A DNA stretch of 64,000 nt from Sporotomaculum syntrophicum (GCF_009932395.1 NZ_LSRS01000001.1:214864-278863); one strand, 5' to 3'; counted from the first letter of the stretch, positions 37,236-46,239 are shown. The notes: generated by a model not told the origin, from the sequence alone. Program-made: numbers and translations.

Positions 37236-37471
37236 AAGCATCCCCTCCATGATAACGGATAACGCATAAGAAACCACGTTTGAATGCTAATGATTCTATT
37301 GCCCACCAATCTGCCTATATGATAAAATTTATACAATTATCAGAAATTTCCTGCCTCAATAGAAAAAAATTTCTAAAATGTTACATAATTTTGTAACTTT
37401 TTTCAGCAGCACAAAAACATATAAATACCTTATTAATTGATATAAAATAAAGTTCAAAGAATGCGTTTGAT

Positions 37472-37960
37472 ATGAATTACTATAAAGCATTTCCCGCCAG
37501 GAATAAGGGATATTCATTAATTGAGCTAACCATCGTTATCCTGATTATGAGCATAATCATGGCCATAGTTGTGCCCATTATGAATAACTATATAGCAAAT
37601 TATCAACTGCAAACCGAGTGTATGCAGTTACAACAGCATATTCGTTCAGTAGCACAGGAAGCGCTGGTTAAGGATTCCGACAGTTTCTATATCCGGCTGC
37701 GTTTAATAGAAGATAAATATATAATTGTGGCTCCGTCAGGCAATAGTAATTCAACAACTGTACAATTGCCCGACGGAATAGATCTGGCTTTTTCAAATTT
37801 CCCGCTCGATTACATTAGATTCTCCGGCAAGGGTAAGCCAGTCGTTGGCGGACATATTAGATTGGAGAGTAAAAAGACCGGGAAAATGCAATATGTCATA
37901 GTTGCCGCCATAACGGGGCGGGCCAGGATCAGTAACCAGCCACCTCTGTCAAACGAATAA
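37472..37960 (+). CDS. Lone type II/IV prepilin-like protein
   Basis: 162 residues. Class III prepilin signal NKGYSLIELTIVILIMSI, followed by a GspH/FimT-like domain (QLQQHIRSVAQEALVKDSD). It diverges from the minor-pilin operon. No strong ribosome site is visible. A degenerate copy of the same gene is at 53709-53880. Confidence 0.82.
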   Translation: MNYYKAFPARNKGYSLIELTIVILIMSIIMAIVVPIMNNYIANYQLQTECMQLQQHIRSVAQEALVKDSDSFYIRLRLIEDKYIIVAPSGNSNSTTVQLPDGIDLAFSNFPLDYIRFSGKGKPVVGGHIRLESKKTGKMQYVIVAAITGRARISNQPPLSNE

Positions 37961-38061
37961 CAAGTTCGCAGTTTCAACATGGTCGCATTGCCATTGCCCA
38001 CATGCATAGCCAACCAGCATTAAGAAAAATATAAAAATAAAAAGGAAAGAGGTGATTAACC

Positions 38062-38247
38062 ATGCCGGTAATTACCGTGGACGGACCAAAATTAACCAGG
38101 GAACAAAAGTCGAAACTGGTTAAAGCCATCACCAAAGTAGCTAGTGAAATAATCCAGCTGCCGGAAAGTTCCATCATTGTATTGATCGAGGAGAGGGAAC
38201 GCGACAACGTAGGCGTAGGGGGCATATTGCTGTCTGATAAAGACTAA
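38062..38247 (+). CDS. 4-oxalocrotonate tautomerase family enzyme
   Basis: 61 residues beginning MPVITVDGPKL: Pro1 is the catalytic base after Met removal. The length is that of the hexameric tautomerase family; RERDNVGVGG near the end is typical of the YwhB/DmpI branch. Ribosome site GAAAGAGGTGAT is strong. Physiological substrate unknown. Confidence 0.92.
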   Translation: MPVITVDGPKLTREQKSKLVKAITKVASEIIQLPESSIIVLIEERERDNVGVGGILLSDKD

Positions 38248-38376
38248 ATCATAAGGAAAGCGGATCTTCTGCGGCTTTACTGATGTTAAACACATGAACT
38301 GCTACGCCGTATCCGAGGTTTCCGACGAGGAACGTAAACAAATGCTGGATAACGTCAAAGAGTTTATTACTTAATC

Positions 38377-38406
38377 TTAACAGCCAAGTGCATTACATAA
38401 TATAAT
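38377..38406 (+). promoter_or_regulatory. Strong sigma-A promoter for hexokinase
   Basis: TTAACA (38377-38382), 18 bp, perfect TATAAT (38401-38406). Start near 38413, about 56 nt before the hexokinase ATG. Confidence 0.7.
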
Positions 38407-38407
38407 A

Positions 38408-38438
38408 AATCCGGAAGGTGAACCGGACCTTCCGGATT
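38408..38438 (+). promoter_or_regulatory. Perfect 12-bp inverted repeat at hexokinase start site
   Basis: AATCCGGAAGGT (38408-38419) and ACCTTCCGGATT (38427-38438), 7-nt loop. It sits just past the -10 element and covers the expected transcription start. No T-tract follows, so an operator or a stabilising 5' hairpin is more likely than a terminator. Confidence 0.65.
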
Positions 38439-38468
38439 AATGCTCAATAATATGCCGGGGGCGAAAAA

Positions 38469-39803
38469 ATGCAAGCATTGGCAGGTTTTATGCTTTCCGA
38501 AACCCAAATACTGGAGATAGCCGGCCGTTTTCAAAAAGCCATGACGGATGGCCTTGCCGGAAAGAGCAGTACATTAAAAATGCTGCCTTCTTTTTTGACC
38601 AAGCTGCCTACCGGACAGGAAAAAGGTGTTTATCTAGCCGTGGATTTCGGCGGCACCAATGTGCGCGTGTTAACAGTAGAACTCCAAGGCAACAGGGCTT
38701 ACAGAACTCTCCAACGACGATCGTTTCCCTTGCGGGACCGGGAAAAAGGCTACGACTTCACCACCCCGGAGACTGCCGGCAGCGATTTGTTTCAGTTTAT
38801 TGCCGGGCAAATGGAAACTATCCTGGTACCCGGCCAAACTTACCCCCTAGGCTTTACCTTTTCTTTCCCCAGCCGGCAAACAGGGGTTAACCGGGCTGCA
38901 TTAATCAAATGGACCAAAGAAATCCAAACATCCGGCGTGGAAGGCAGGGACGTTGCCGAACTGCTGCAAAAAGCGTTGGCCGTTAGAAATTTAACTCGGG
39001 TTATGCCCAGGGTCGTTATCAACGACACAGTAGGCACATTGCTAACCGCAGCTTATGGTGACCGGCATGCGGACATAGGGTCAATATGCGGAACCGGCCA
39101 TAACACCTGTTATCTGGAGCCAAGTTCACCAATAACAGGCCAAACTATGATTATTAATATGGAATCCGGCAATTTTAATGAACTGCCTGCCACTGCTTAC
39201 GACCTGGAGCTGGACAGGCAAAGCCAATTACCCGGAGAACAGTGTCTGGAAAAAATGGCCGGCGGCCAGTATATAGGTGAATTAACCAGAATAATAATCC
39301 AAGACTTCATTAACAAAAAATTACTTTTTGCACCCGGCCGGTCAGAAATATTCTTTATACCTTATCAAATTAAAGCTGAGGATCTGGCCAGATTACTGGA
39401 CGACAAAAGCCCGGATTTAGCCGACGTGTCGCATTGGCTGAAAACAACCTGCCAAATACCCAGTTCACGGTTAGAAGAGCGAATAACCCTGCGCAATATT
39501 GCAACCGCTGTGATTACCCGTTCCATACAGCTTATAGCCGCAACTTACACCGGAGTGTTAAAACATATCGACCCGGGCTTAAAGCACCGCCACACCATCG
39601 CCATAGACGGTTCATTGTATGAATTAATGCCCGGGTATGCAGATAAGTTAAACAGCATCCTCAAAAACATCTTCAAAGATAAGCCCGGCTTTGTTACCAC
39701 TAAACTTACCAAAGATGGCTCAGGGGTTGGAGCTGCCATTGCGGCCGCCATAGTCGAAGAACAAACAGGCAGAACGTCTAATATCGCAATCTTAAAGTCA
39801 TAG
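38469..39803 (+). CDS. Eukaryotic-type hexokinase
   Basis: 444 residues, the 50-kDa hexokinase family (Pfam hexokinase 1 and 2), not the bacterial ROK or Glk type. Phosphate loop 1 is AVDFGGTNVRVLTVE; sugar-binding signature LGFTFSFPSRQTGVN with IKWTKEI; catalytic region VINDTVGTLLTAAYGD; ICGTGHNTCYLE and NMESGNF; C-terminal adenosine region KDGSGVGAAIAAAI. It would phosphorylate hexoses with ATP. Ribosome site GGGGGCG. It is isolated from other sugar genes and ends 5 bp from the convergent cyclase gene with no terminator seen. Confidence 0.93.
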   Translation: MQALAGFMLSETQILEIAGRFQKAMTDGLAGKSSTLKMLPSFLTKLPTGQEKGVYLAVDFGGTNVRVLTVELQGNRAYRTLQRRSFPLRDREKGYDFTTPETAGSDLFQFIAGQMETILVPGQTYPLGFTFSFPSRQTGVNRAALIKWTKEIQTSGVEGRDVAELLQKALAVRNLTRVMPRVVINDTVGTLLTAAYGDRHADIGSICGTGHNTCYLEPSSPITGQTMIINMESGNFNELPATAYDLELDRQSQLPGEQCLEKMAGGQYIGELTRIIIQDFINKKLLFAPGRSEIFFIPYQIKAEDLARLLDDKSPDLADVSHWLKTTCQIPSSRLEERITLRNIATAVITRSIQLIAATYTGVLKHIDPGLKHRHTIAIDGSLYELMPGYADKLNSILKNIFKDKPGFVTTKLTKDGSGVGAAIAAAIVEEQTGRTSNIAILKS

Positions 39804-39808
39804 TCTCA

Positions 39809-41182
39809 CTAAAGATCATTTATGGATGAAACCTGATTATTACCGTTCTTTTTACTGGTATATAATGCTTTATCCGCAATGTTTACCAATTCACTTACTG
39901 TTAAAGCGTCCTCGGGAAAACTAGATACCCCAATGCTAACAGTCACCGACTCATGGTTGTCAATGCTTTCCGAACCAATTACCAGCCTGATGCGATCGGC
40001 TATTTTACAGGCAACTCTTTTGGCAACTCCCATCAACAGAACTGTGAATTCATCTCCGCCATAACGCGCTATAACATCTTCATCCCTGGTACAAAACCTT
40101 AATATATCGGCAATTATTTTCAACAATTTATCTCCGGCAACGTGCCCGTAGGTGTCATTATATTTTTTAAAATTATCGATATCGATCATTAAAAGAGAAA
40201 CGGGCAGTTCATGATGTTTGGCCCAATCAAGTTCTCTTTTAAAACGTTCATAAAAATAGCGATGGTTGAAGACACCGGTTAAACCATCGGTAATAGCTGT
40301 CTTTTTGACATATTCATAATCGGTGGCATTCTTAATGGCTATAGCCACATGGGAAGCGACTATGAAGAGCATTTTAAGCAACTCGTCAATAATTTCTTTT
40401 TTTTGCCCGGTAATGATACTTAAAACACCGAGAATTTTGTTTTCCACCAGCATGGGAATGGCCAATAGAGTACCGGTACCGGAAAAAGCCTGGTCCCAAG
40501 TCTGGGTTTCCAGGTCAACCACCTGGTTTTCCTTTTTGTTCATGACCAGTTGGTTAACTTGCTGCAAAATGTTACGCTTGGCTTCACTCTGGTTGACGGA
40601 ACTTTCATAGTATTCAATTAATACTAAATTGGTGGACTGATCTTCCATCAAAAAGATATAACAATCTTCGTAATCAATAACTTCTTTGACACAGACCAAA
40701 ATCTGTTTCAATAAATTATTAAAGTTTAGATCGGAGTTAATAGCTTTACTAATTTTATGCAACGTTCCCAGTTCCATTACTTTTCTATCCAGTTCTTCGT
40801 TGATTAAAGCCAGCCTTTGGGTTATAAATTCAATTTCATCAACATAAACCTGCAGCCTCTTATATGCTACCTGCATTGACATAGCCTGCAGCAAATTATC
40901 TTTAAGCTCTAGATATTCATTATAAACATTACCGTAAAAGGTCATGATTTCAATCAATAAATTAAAGGACTTATAAATCTTTTGCACCCATTCATTATAA
41001 GGGTAGGGTTTAAGCACTTCCTTAAAAGACTTTAAATGAGTCTCAACAATTTCCTCGGGTCTTATCCCACTGTTAATCAATTCTTTGCTGAATAAAGAAG
41101 CCTGATATAAACTAGACTCGTTTTCATCTTCCAAGAAATTTTTTAACAATTTTGTATATTGTTCCCCGAAATCTTTTTGCAA
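39809..41182 (-). CDS. Diguanylate cyclase with RsbU-like N-domain and GAF
   Basis: 457 residues. The N-terminal helices (about 1-85: LEDENESSLYQASLFSKELI, RPEEIVETHLKSF) resemble the RsbU N-domain that binds the kinase RsbT. A coiled coil leads to a GAF domain (about 145-285) and a GGDEF domain (about 297-455) with intact active site RYGGDEF and a product-inhibition I-site RDED five residues before it. It should make c-di-GMP. It is the last gene of the stressosome operon, 23 nt after rsbX, so it likely receives the RsbT signal in place of a phosphatase. That wiring is inferred. Confidence 0.88.
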   Translation of the reverse strand: MQKDFGEQYTKLLKNFLEDENESSLYQASLFSKELINSGIRPEEIVETHLKSFKEVLKPYPYNEWVQKIYKSFNLLIEIMTFYGNVYNEYLELKDNLLQAMSMQVAYKRLQVYVDEIEFITQRLALINEELDRKVMELGTLHKISKAINSDLNFNNLLKQILVCVKEVIDYEDCYIFLMEDQSTNLVLIEYYESSVNQSEAKRNILQQVNQLVMNKKENQVVDLETQTWDQAFSGTGTLLAIPMLVENKILGVLSIITGQKKEIIDELLKMLFIVASHVAIAIKNATDYEYVKKTAITDGLTGVFNHRYFYERFKRELDWAKHHELPVSLLMIDIDNFKKYNDTYGHVAGDKLLKIIADILRFCTRDEDVIARYGGDEFTVLLMGVAKRVACKIADRIRLVIGSESIDNHESVTVSIGVSSFPEDALTVSELVNIADKALYTSKKNGNNQVSSINDL

Positions 41183-41205
41183 AGGGCTGCCCCCTTTTAA
41201 GTCAG

Positions 41206-41781
41206 TCAGACTATTTTAATAATCAATATTGTTCTGTCGTCGTCTTTCATATAATCTTTCTCAATCTTTTGAGCCATTTCCCAGGGTTCTTGGTGTAAAG
41301 GATTGTTTTGAATGATAAAGTCACGTGATATCCCATCAGAAAACATATAAATGTAATTTCCGCTCCGGACCATTCCGTTATTTACATATAGTGAATGCGG
41401 TATTGCACGGCCCAAGGTACCGTTATTGTTAACTAAACTTAAGGACCTGTCCCCCCATATGTAACCTTCGACATTACCAATTCCGATATATTCAAAGGCA
41501 CCTGAAGCCAGGTTCAACCGCAGTACACTTGCCGCGGCTCCGCGTTCACCTTTAACATTAAGATGACAGCTTAAAAACAAATCTTTTACATTTAAATGAG
41601 TATGTCCATTAAAAAAGCTAATAACTTTTTTAGCAGACCGGTAAGCATCTGCACCACTGCCCAAACCGTCTATAACAGCAAAAAAGGCATAATCTCTCTC
41701 GAGAATAGCCAGGTAAGCATCACCGTTCAAGTCACCCTTTTTCTTGGGCAGAGAAACCACCCCGTAATCTACCTTAACCAT
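41206..41781 (-). CDS. rsbX: RsbX-like PP2C phosphatase
   Basis: 191 residues of the small PP2C/SpoIIE-type fold; metal-site aspartates in FAVIDGLGSGADAY and MFSDGISRDF. RsbX removes phosphate from RsbS and RsbR, resetting the stressosome. Overlaps rsbT by 13 nt. Confidence 0.88.
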   Translation of the reverse strand: MVKVDYGVVSLPKKKGDLNGDAYLAILERDYAFFAVIDGLGSGADAYRSAKKVISFFNGHTHLNVKDLFLSCHLNVKGERGAAASVLRLNLASGAFEYIGIGNVEGYIWGDRSLSLVNNNGTLGRAIPHSLYVNNGMVRSGNYIYMFSDGISRDFIIQNNPLHQEPWEMAQKIEKDYMKDDDRTILIIKIV

Positions 41782-42176
41782 TTACGCACAACCACCTGTG
41801 TTCCTTCACCTGGGCTCGACTGGATACTAAATTCGTCCATTAATCTTTTGGTGCCGGGGAGCCCGGTTCCCATACCCCGTGAAGTGGTATAACCGTCTTG
41901 CATGGCCAGATTAATATCAACAATGCCGGGTCCATTATCCGAAGCCAATATTTCAATACCTTTCCGCAAACCATTATTAATTGCCCGAAGATATATAGAG
42001 CCTTCTCCTGCATAAAGAACTATATTACGGGCCAGTTCAGAGATAGCTGTGGTGATCCTGGTTTGGTCCACCAACCCAAAGCCCATTGACTTGGAAAGAT
42101 TTCGCACCGCCTGCCTGGCAGAAACGATATCAAATTCATTTTCAAGATGCACATTAATTTCTTGCATGCTTTCCAT
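41769..42176 (-). CDS. rsbT: RsbT-like serine/threonine kinase
   Basis: 135 residues, HATPase (GHKL) fold: N-box ISELARNIVLYAGEG, G1 box SDNGPGI, G2 box GMGTGLPGTKRL. RsbT phosphorylates RsbS and RsbR, leaves the stressosome and activates a downstream effector. Ribosome site AGGGGTG. Confidence 0.92.
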   Translation of the reverse strand: MESMQEINVHLENEFDIVSARQAVRNLSKSMGFGLVDQTRITTAISELARNIVLYAGEGSIYLRAINNGLRKGIEILASDNGPGIVDINLAMQDGYTTSRGMGTGLPGTKRLMDEFSIQSSPGEGTQVVVRKWLR

Positions 42177-42192
42177 ACTTTAACACCCCTCA

Positions 42193-42546
42193 CTAATACG
42201 AGGCACGGAGAAAATCAACACCTTTTTGCAAATTTAATGCAGTACGTATACCGTCCAAGGTAATGCCCAATTCTATTAAGGTAATCGCCACACCAGGTTG
42301 AATCCCCGTTACCACCACTTTAACCCCCATTAGCTTGGACATGGAAGAAATATCGCTTAATACTTTAGCGACAAAGCTATCTACAATTTCTACCGCGGTC
42401 AGGTCAACCAGTACTCCCACAGGTTCTTGTTGTGATATGTCCCGTGCCAAGTTCTCTTGAAGGTCTAGAGCCGCCGTATCGGTTAGGCTGCCCTGGATGG
42501 ATACCACCAGGCAATTGTCTATTTTTAAAATAGGGATTTCCATCAC
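42193..42546 (-). CDS. rsbS: RsbS-like STAS antagonist
   Basis: 117-residue single STAS domain. The phospho-serine site is conserved at S57 in EIVDSFVAKVL, equivalent to Bacillus RsbS S59. It forms the stressosome core with RsbR and sequesters RsbT until phosphorylated. Confidence 0.92.
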   Translation of the reverse strand: MMEIPILKIDNCLVVSIQGSLTDTAALDLQENLARDISQQEPVGVLVDLTAVEIVDSFVAKVLSDISSMSKLMGVKVVVTGIQPGVAITLIELGITLDGIRTALNLQKGVDFLRASY

Positions 42547-42554
42547 TTATTCAC

Positions 42555-43382
42555 CTACTCTTTTTTCCTGGGTTTTATTTCCAGATCTATCATATTTAGT
42601 GCTGTCTCAAGACCTTTTTTTAAATTGGTATTAGTTATGATATCACTAAATAAGTTCACATCCAGTTTAATTATGGTTTGAGCCATATCAGGACTGATCC
42701 CAACTAAAATACAAGTGCTGCCCAGCAACCTGGCTGCATTAACGGCATTAAGCAGGTTTTGGGCAACTGCTGTATCAATTATAGGTACCCCGGTGACATC
42801 AATAATTACAATTTCCGCCTGCTCGGAGACTATGGCGTTTAATAATCGCTCAATTGTTTGCTTAGCCCGAAAGGTATCGATAGTGCCAACAAGAGGTACC
42901 ACCACGATTTTATCAAAAAGCGGTATTATTGGGGTTGACAACTCATTAAGAGCTTGCTGCTGCTGTATTATTGTATTCTCCCGTACCTTTATGTAAGCAT
43001 TAGCCATACAAATCCTTGACTCGCCGGTAAAATTGATTATTACCTTTAAGTACTCAACAATCTTGTCCGGTTGTTCATAGCATTCACGTTCAATTATCTC
43101 AATAAACTTATCCCGTAATACCGTCATAATATTTTGCATATCAATAAAGCTATAGCCCTCGCCGGATCTATTCAGGATTATATCATCCATATAATTAATA
43201 AAGCCTTCATCTACACCTGATTTAATCGCTGCCACTGATTGGTTGACCAATTTGCGTATCCGGTTTGATAAAACAGAGTATTCAAGCTTATTAGTCAGAG
43301 GATGACCTAAATTCTTTAACTTAGTTACTGTTTCATGAACTATTTCCTCAACATTATTTGTTAAGATTTGGTCCAATTCCAT
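42555..43382 (-). CDS. rsbR: RsbR-like stressosome sensor
   Basis: 275 residues. A helical N-terminal sensory domain (about 1-140; no haem or flavin motif recognised), a linker helix, and a C-terminal STAS domain. Both regulatory threonines are present (T204 in GVPIIDTAVA and T236 in PDMAQTI, equivalent to T171 and T205 of Bacillus RsbRA). First gene of the operon, with ribosome site GGAGGGG. Confidence 0.92.
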   Translation of the reverse strand: MELDQILTNNVEEIVHETVTKLKNLGHPLTNKLEYSVLSNRIRKLVNQSVAAIKSGVDEGFINYMDDIILNRSGEGYSFIDMQNIMTVLRDKFIEIIERECYEQPDKIVEYLKVIINFTGESRICMANAYIKVRENTIIQQQQALNELSTPIIPLFDKIVVVPLVGTIDTFRAKQTIERLLNAIVSEQAEIVIIDVTGVPIIDTAVAQNLLNAVNAARLLGSTCILVGISPDMAQTIIKLDVNLFSDIITNTNLKKGLETALNMIDLEIKPRKKE

Positions 43383-43474
43383 TTATATACACCCCTCCAA
43401 AAAATCCGCACATTACATATTTATCATATATTATTAATATTGATCTATTTATACCCATATTCTTACTGAATTGT

Positions 43475-43483
43475 ATCATACCA
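43475..43483 (-). promoter_or_regulatory. Candidate promoter for stressosome operon
   Basis: Minus strand TGGTATGAT, an extended -10, about 90 nt upstream of rsbR. The region also offers GTTATA, 15 bp, TGGTAT, which would suit a sigma-B-like factor. Neither reading is decisive. Confidence 0.35.
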
Positions 43484-43564
43484 TAACTCAAATATCTATA
43501 TAACTAATAAACAGATAGATAATTTAGTCTTCCAGCTTCCGTAAAAAACGCTTTTTTTATTCGT

Positions 43565-46018
43565 TTAAAGTTCCATTTCCAGAAAAACCTCAACAACCCT
43601 GGGATCAAAGTGCTTACCAGACTGCTCAAGGATATGTTCACGCACCTTGCCTTCAGGCCAGGCAGAACGGTAGGGGCGCTCCGAGGTAAGTGCGTCCCAT
43701 ACGTCCACCACGGCGAAGATGCGTGCCGCTAGCGGAATTTGCTCGCCTTTCAGTCCGCGCGGGTAACCCGTGCCGTCCCACTTTTCGTGATGGCAGTAGG
43801 GGATGTCCAGGGCCTGGCGTAAGTAGTTAATTGAAGAAAGCATTTCGTATGCATAAACCGGGTGATGGTACATAGTTGTCCACTCTTCTTCCGTAAGCGG
43901 GCCGGGTTTGAGCAGTATCCGATCAGGGATGCCCATCTTGCCAATGTCGTGAAGCAACGCGCCCCGGCGTACGTGCACCAATTCAGCATCACTCATCCCT
44001 AAAGCACGCGCTAAGCGCATTGTCATCTCGGTGACACGCCGGCTATGGCCCTCGGTTCCTTTATCCCGCAGGTCCAGGGCATGTGCCCAGCCTTCTATGG
44101 TAGCGTTATAGGCCAGGGTTAGTTCAACATTGGAGCGCTGCAGTTCATCAAACAAGGCGGCGTTATCTATAGCAATGGCTGCCTGCCCCGCCAGGGCTTC
44201 CAAAAAATACAGCCATTCATGATCGGGGTCGAGCGGTGCACGGTGAAATATTTCCAACACGCCATTGACCTGCCCTTTGGCCATAAGCGGTACGCCGTAG
44301 TAGGAGATGAAACCTTCATCCGCCATTAGCCGGGTGAGAGCACAGAAACCTTCTGCTTCCGTTAAATTGGGGATTACAACGATACGCCGCTCAAGGACAG
44401 CCCGGCCGGCGTACCCCTCGCCCAGGTGAAAGCGGGAGCGCTCGATAGCCTTGGATAGGAAACCCCGACCAGCAGCATATTCCAGGGTATGTGTATACTT
44501 ATTAAGCAGCAGGATACAAGCGGCGTCAATGCCCAGTTGGGCGGTTACCTGATCCAGGATAACGTTGAAGGTGACACGCAGATCCAGACTAGAGGTAATA
44601 GCCATGTCAATATTGCGCAAGGCCTGCAAATGTTCGGAATGACGCTTTATTTCTTTAAACAGCCGGGCGTTTATCAGCGCAGCGGCGACTTGTTGAGCAT
44701 AAGCCCGGAAGAATTCAACGCGATCAGATGAAAAGAAGCCGGGCCGGTCGCTGTGCAGCACCAGTGCGCCAAAAGGTTTACCGCGGCTGATGAGGGGAAA
44801 TGCGGCGGAACAACAATACCCCTGCTCCAGCGCGGCCTTGCGCCACGGGGCAAAAATAGGATCGCTGGCGATATCAGTGATAATAACCGGCGAACCGGTA
44901 CGGATGGCGGTGCCTGTCGGGCCCAGCTCCTGTGATGATGAGTTATCCCAGCGCAACGTTGCTTGCCGGGGGTATTTTATCTCCCGGGGATAGTGAATTG
45001 GCAAACTTACACTACCATCCTCTTCGGCACGACTAAGTCCGGCCAAGCTCACCCCGAAAATTTCCACACAGGTACGGGTAACATCTTCGGCCAGTTCCTG
45101 TAAATCAAGGCTTTGCCCGAGTTTCTGCGCGTTATCATAGAGCGCACTGAGGGTTTTCAACTGGCGCAGGTTCTCTCTGTATAGTCTACTGATACGATTT
45201 TCAGCCCTTGTGCGTTCGGTAATATCTAAAAAAGATGCTACGCTCTTTCCTGTTCCCGGAATCACGTCAACAGTCATAAGGACGTTTTTAACATTGCCCT
45301 GCCTGTCAATGAACCGCAATTCACAGTTTCTTAGAGTAGCATTTGGGCCAATTCTTCGCATTCGACGAAATTCTTTTATTTTCTCCAAATCATCTTGTAA
45401 GATAAATTCAGTCCAATTTTTATTGTCCTCCAATTCGCCTTTGGAATAGCCGAAGAGTTTTTCAGCCTCCGTGTTAGCCAGGGAAATTATGTCATTTCCT
45501 TCGATAATTACCATCGAGCTACCGGCGGTTTCAAAAATAGTCCGGTACTTCTCTTCAGACTCCCGAAGTACTCTCTCTGCCAATTTGCGCTCGGTGATAT
45601 CGCGGACAATAGCTTGTGTCGCCGGTTTAGCCTGGAAGGTGAAAGGAATTGCCGTCACTTCCACCTCTACAACCGACCCGTCCAGCCGGGTGAACTTCTC
45701 TTCATCCAATGGCGCGGTCTTTCCTTGTTCCTGTGCTTGTCGTATGCGCTCTTTGACGATTTCCCGGCAGTCCGGGTGCACAATATCCATCAGCGACTTT
45801 CCAATGATCTCTTCTCTATTTGTAGCGCCTATAAGTTTTACAGCAGCCATATTCGCAAAGACGATCTTGCCTTCGCAGTATATGATAACAGCATCAAGTG
45901 ATAGTTCAACAAGTTGACGATATTGCTCCTCGCTCTCGCGCAACGCTTCTTCCACTTGTTTTAACTTACTAGTTGAACAATTGAGTTGCTTTGGAGGGTT
46001 ATTAGAAGGAGTAAACAT
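43565..46018 (-). CDS. PAS-PAS-GAF-GAF-HD-GYP cyclic-di-GMP phosphodiesterase
   Basis: 817 residues. Two PAS/PAC domains (about 20-145 and 150-275), two GAF domains (about 300-455 and 470-620) and a C-terminal HD-GYP domain (about 635-815) with LLHDIGKMGIPD, HHPVYAYEML and HHEKWDGTGYPRGLKG. The HD and GYP residues are intact, so c-di-GMP hydrolysis is expected. No membrane helix: a cytoplasmic sensor. ATG at 46018 follows GAGGTG; an in-frame GTG lies three codons earlier. Confidence 0.92.
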   Translation of the reverse strand: MFTPSNNPPKQLNCSTSKLKQVEEALRESEEQYRQLVELSLDAVIIYCEGKIVFANMAAVKLIGATNREEIIGKSLMDIVHPDCREIVKERIRQAQEQGKTAPLDEEKFTRLDGSVVEVEVTAIPFTFQAKPATQAIVRDITERKLAERVLRESEEKYRTIFETAGSSMVIIEGNDIISLANTEAEKLFGYSKGELEDNKNWTEFILQDDLEKIKEFRRMRRIGPNATLRNCELRFIDRQGNVKNVLMTVDVIPGTGKSVASFLDITERTRAENRISRLYRENLRQLKTLSALYDNAQKLGQSLDLQELAEDVTRTCVEIFGVSLAGLSRAEEDGSVSLPIHYPREIKYPRQATLRWDNSSSQELGPTGTAIRTGSPVIITDIASDPIFAPWRKAALEQGYCCSAAFPLISRGKPFGALVLHSDRPGFFSSDRVEFFRAYAQQVAAALINARLFKEIKRHSEHLQALRNIDMAITSSLDLRVTFNVILDQVTAQLGIDAACILLLNKYTHTLEYAAGRGFLSKAIERSRFHLGEGYAGRAVLERRIVVIPNLTEAEGFCALTRLMADEGFISYYGVPLMAKGQVNGVLEIFHRAPLDPDHEWLYFLEALAGQAAIAIDNAALFDELQRSNVELTLAYNATIEGWAHALDLRDKGTEGHSRRVTEMTMRLARALGMSDAELVHVRRGALLHDIGKMGIPDRILLKPGPLTEEEWTTMYHHPVYAYEMLSSINYLRQALDIPYCHHEKWDGTGYPRGLKGEQIPLAARIFAVVDVWDALTSERPYRSAWPEGKVREHILEQSGKHFDPRVVEVFLEMEL

Positions 46019-46239
46019 TATTAACACCTCGATGGGAAGGTTTGTTCACATTCATTATTTTTCTAGATCTTTGTTTCTGTACAAACTATGAAAAACCTTT
46101 AAGATTTAGATGTATTTCAACAATTTTACCTAAAATCCTTGCATCCTTGGTGTCTCCGATCAAAGATATTGACTGCCAACAAACAGGCCTTTAAAAAGAA
46201 AATAAAAAAAGGCCAAACACTTAACCTTGCAATTTGCCC

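Noticed and set aside
38294-38374. Short 26-codon frame after the tautomerase gene (MNCYAVSEVSDEE...)
   Set aside because: No ribosome site, no recognised family and very short; may be a remnant, but not supportable as a gene.
43520-43570. Possible terminator between the HD-GYP gene and the stressosome operon
   Set aside because: The A/T-only stem around AAAAAACGCTTTTTT has no stable G+C core; not convincing.
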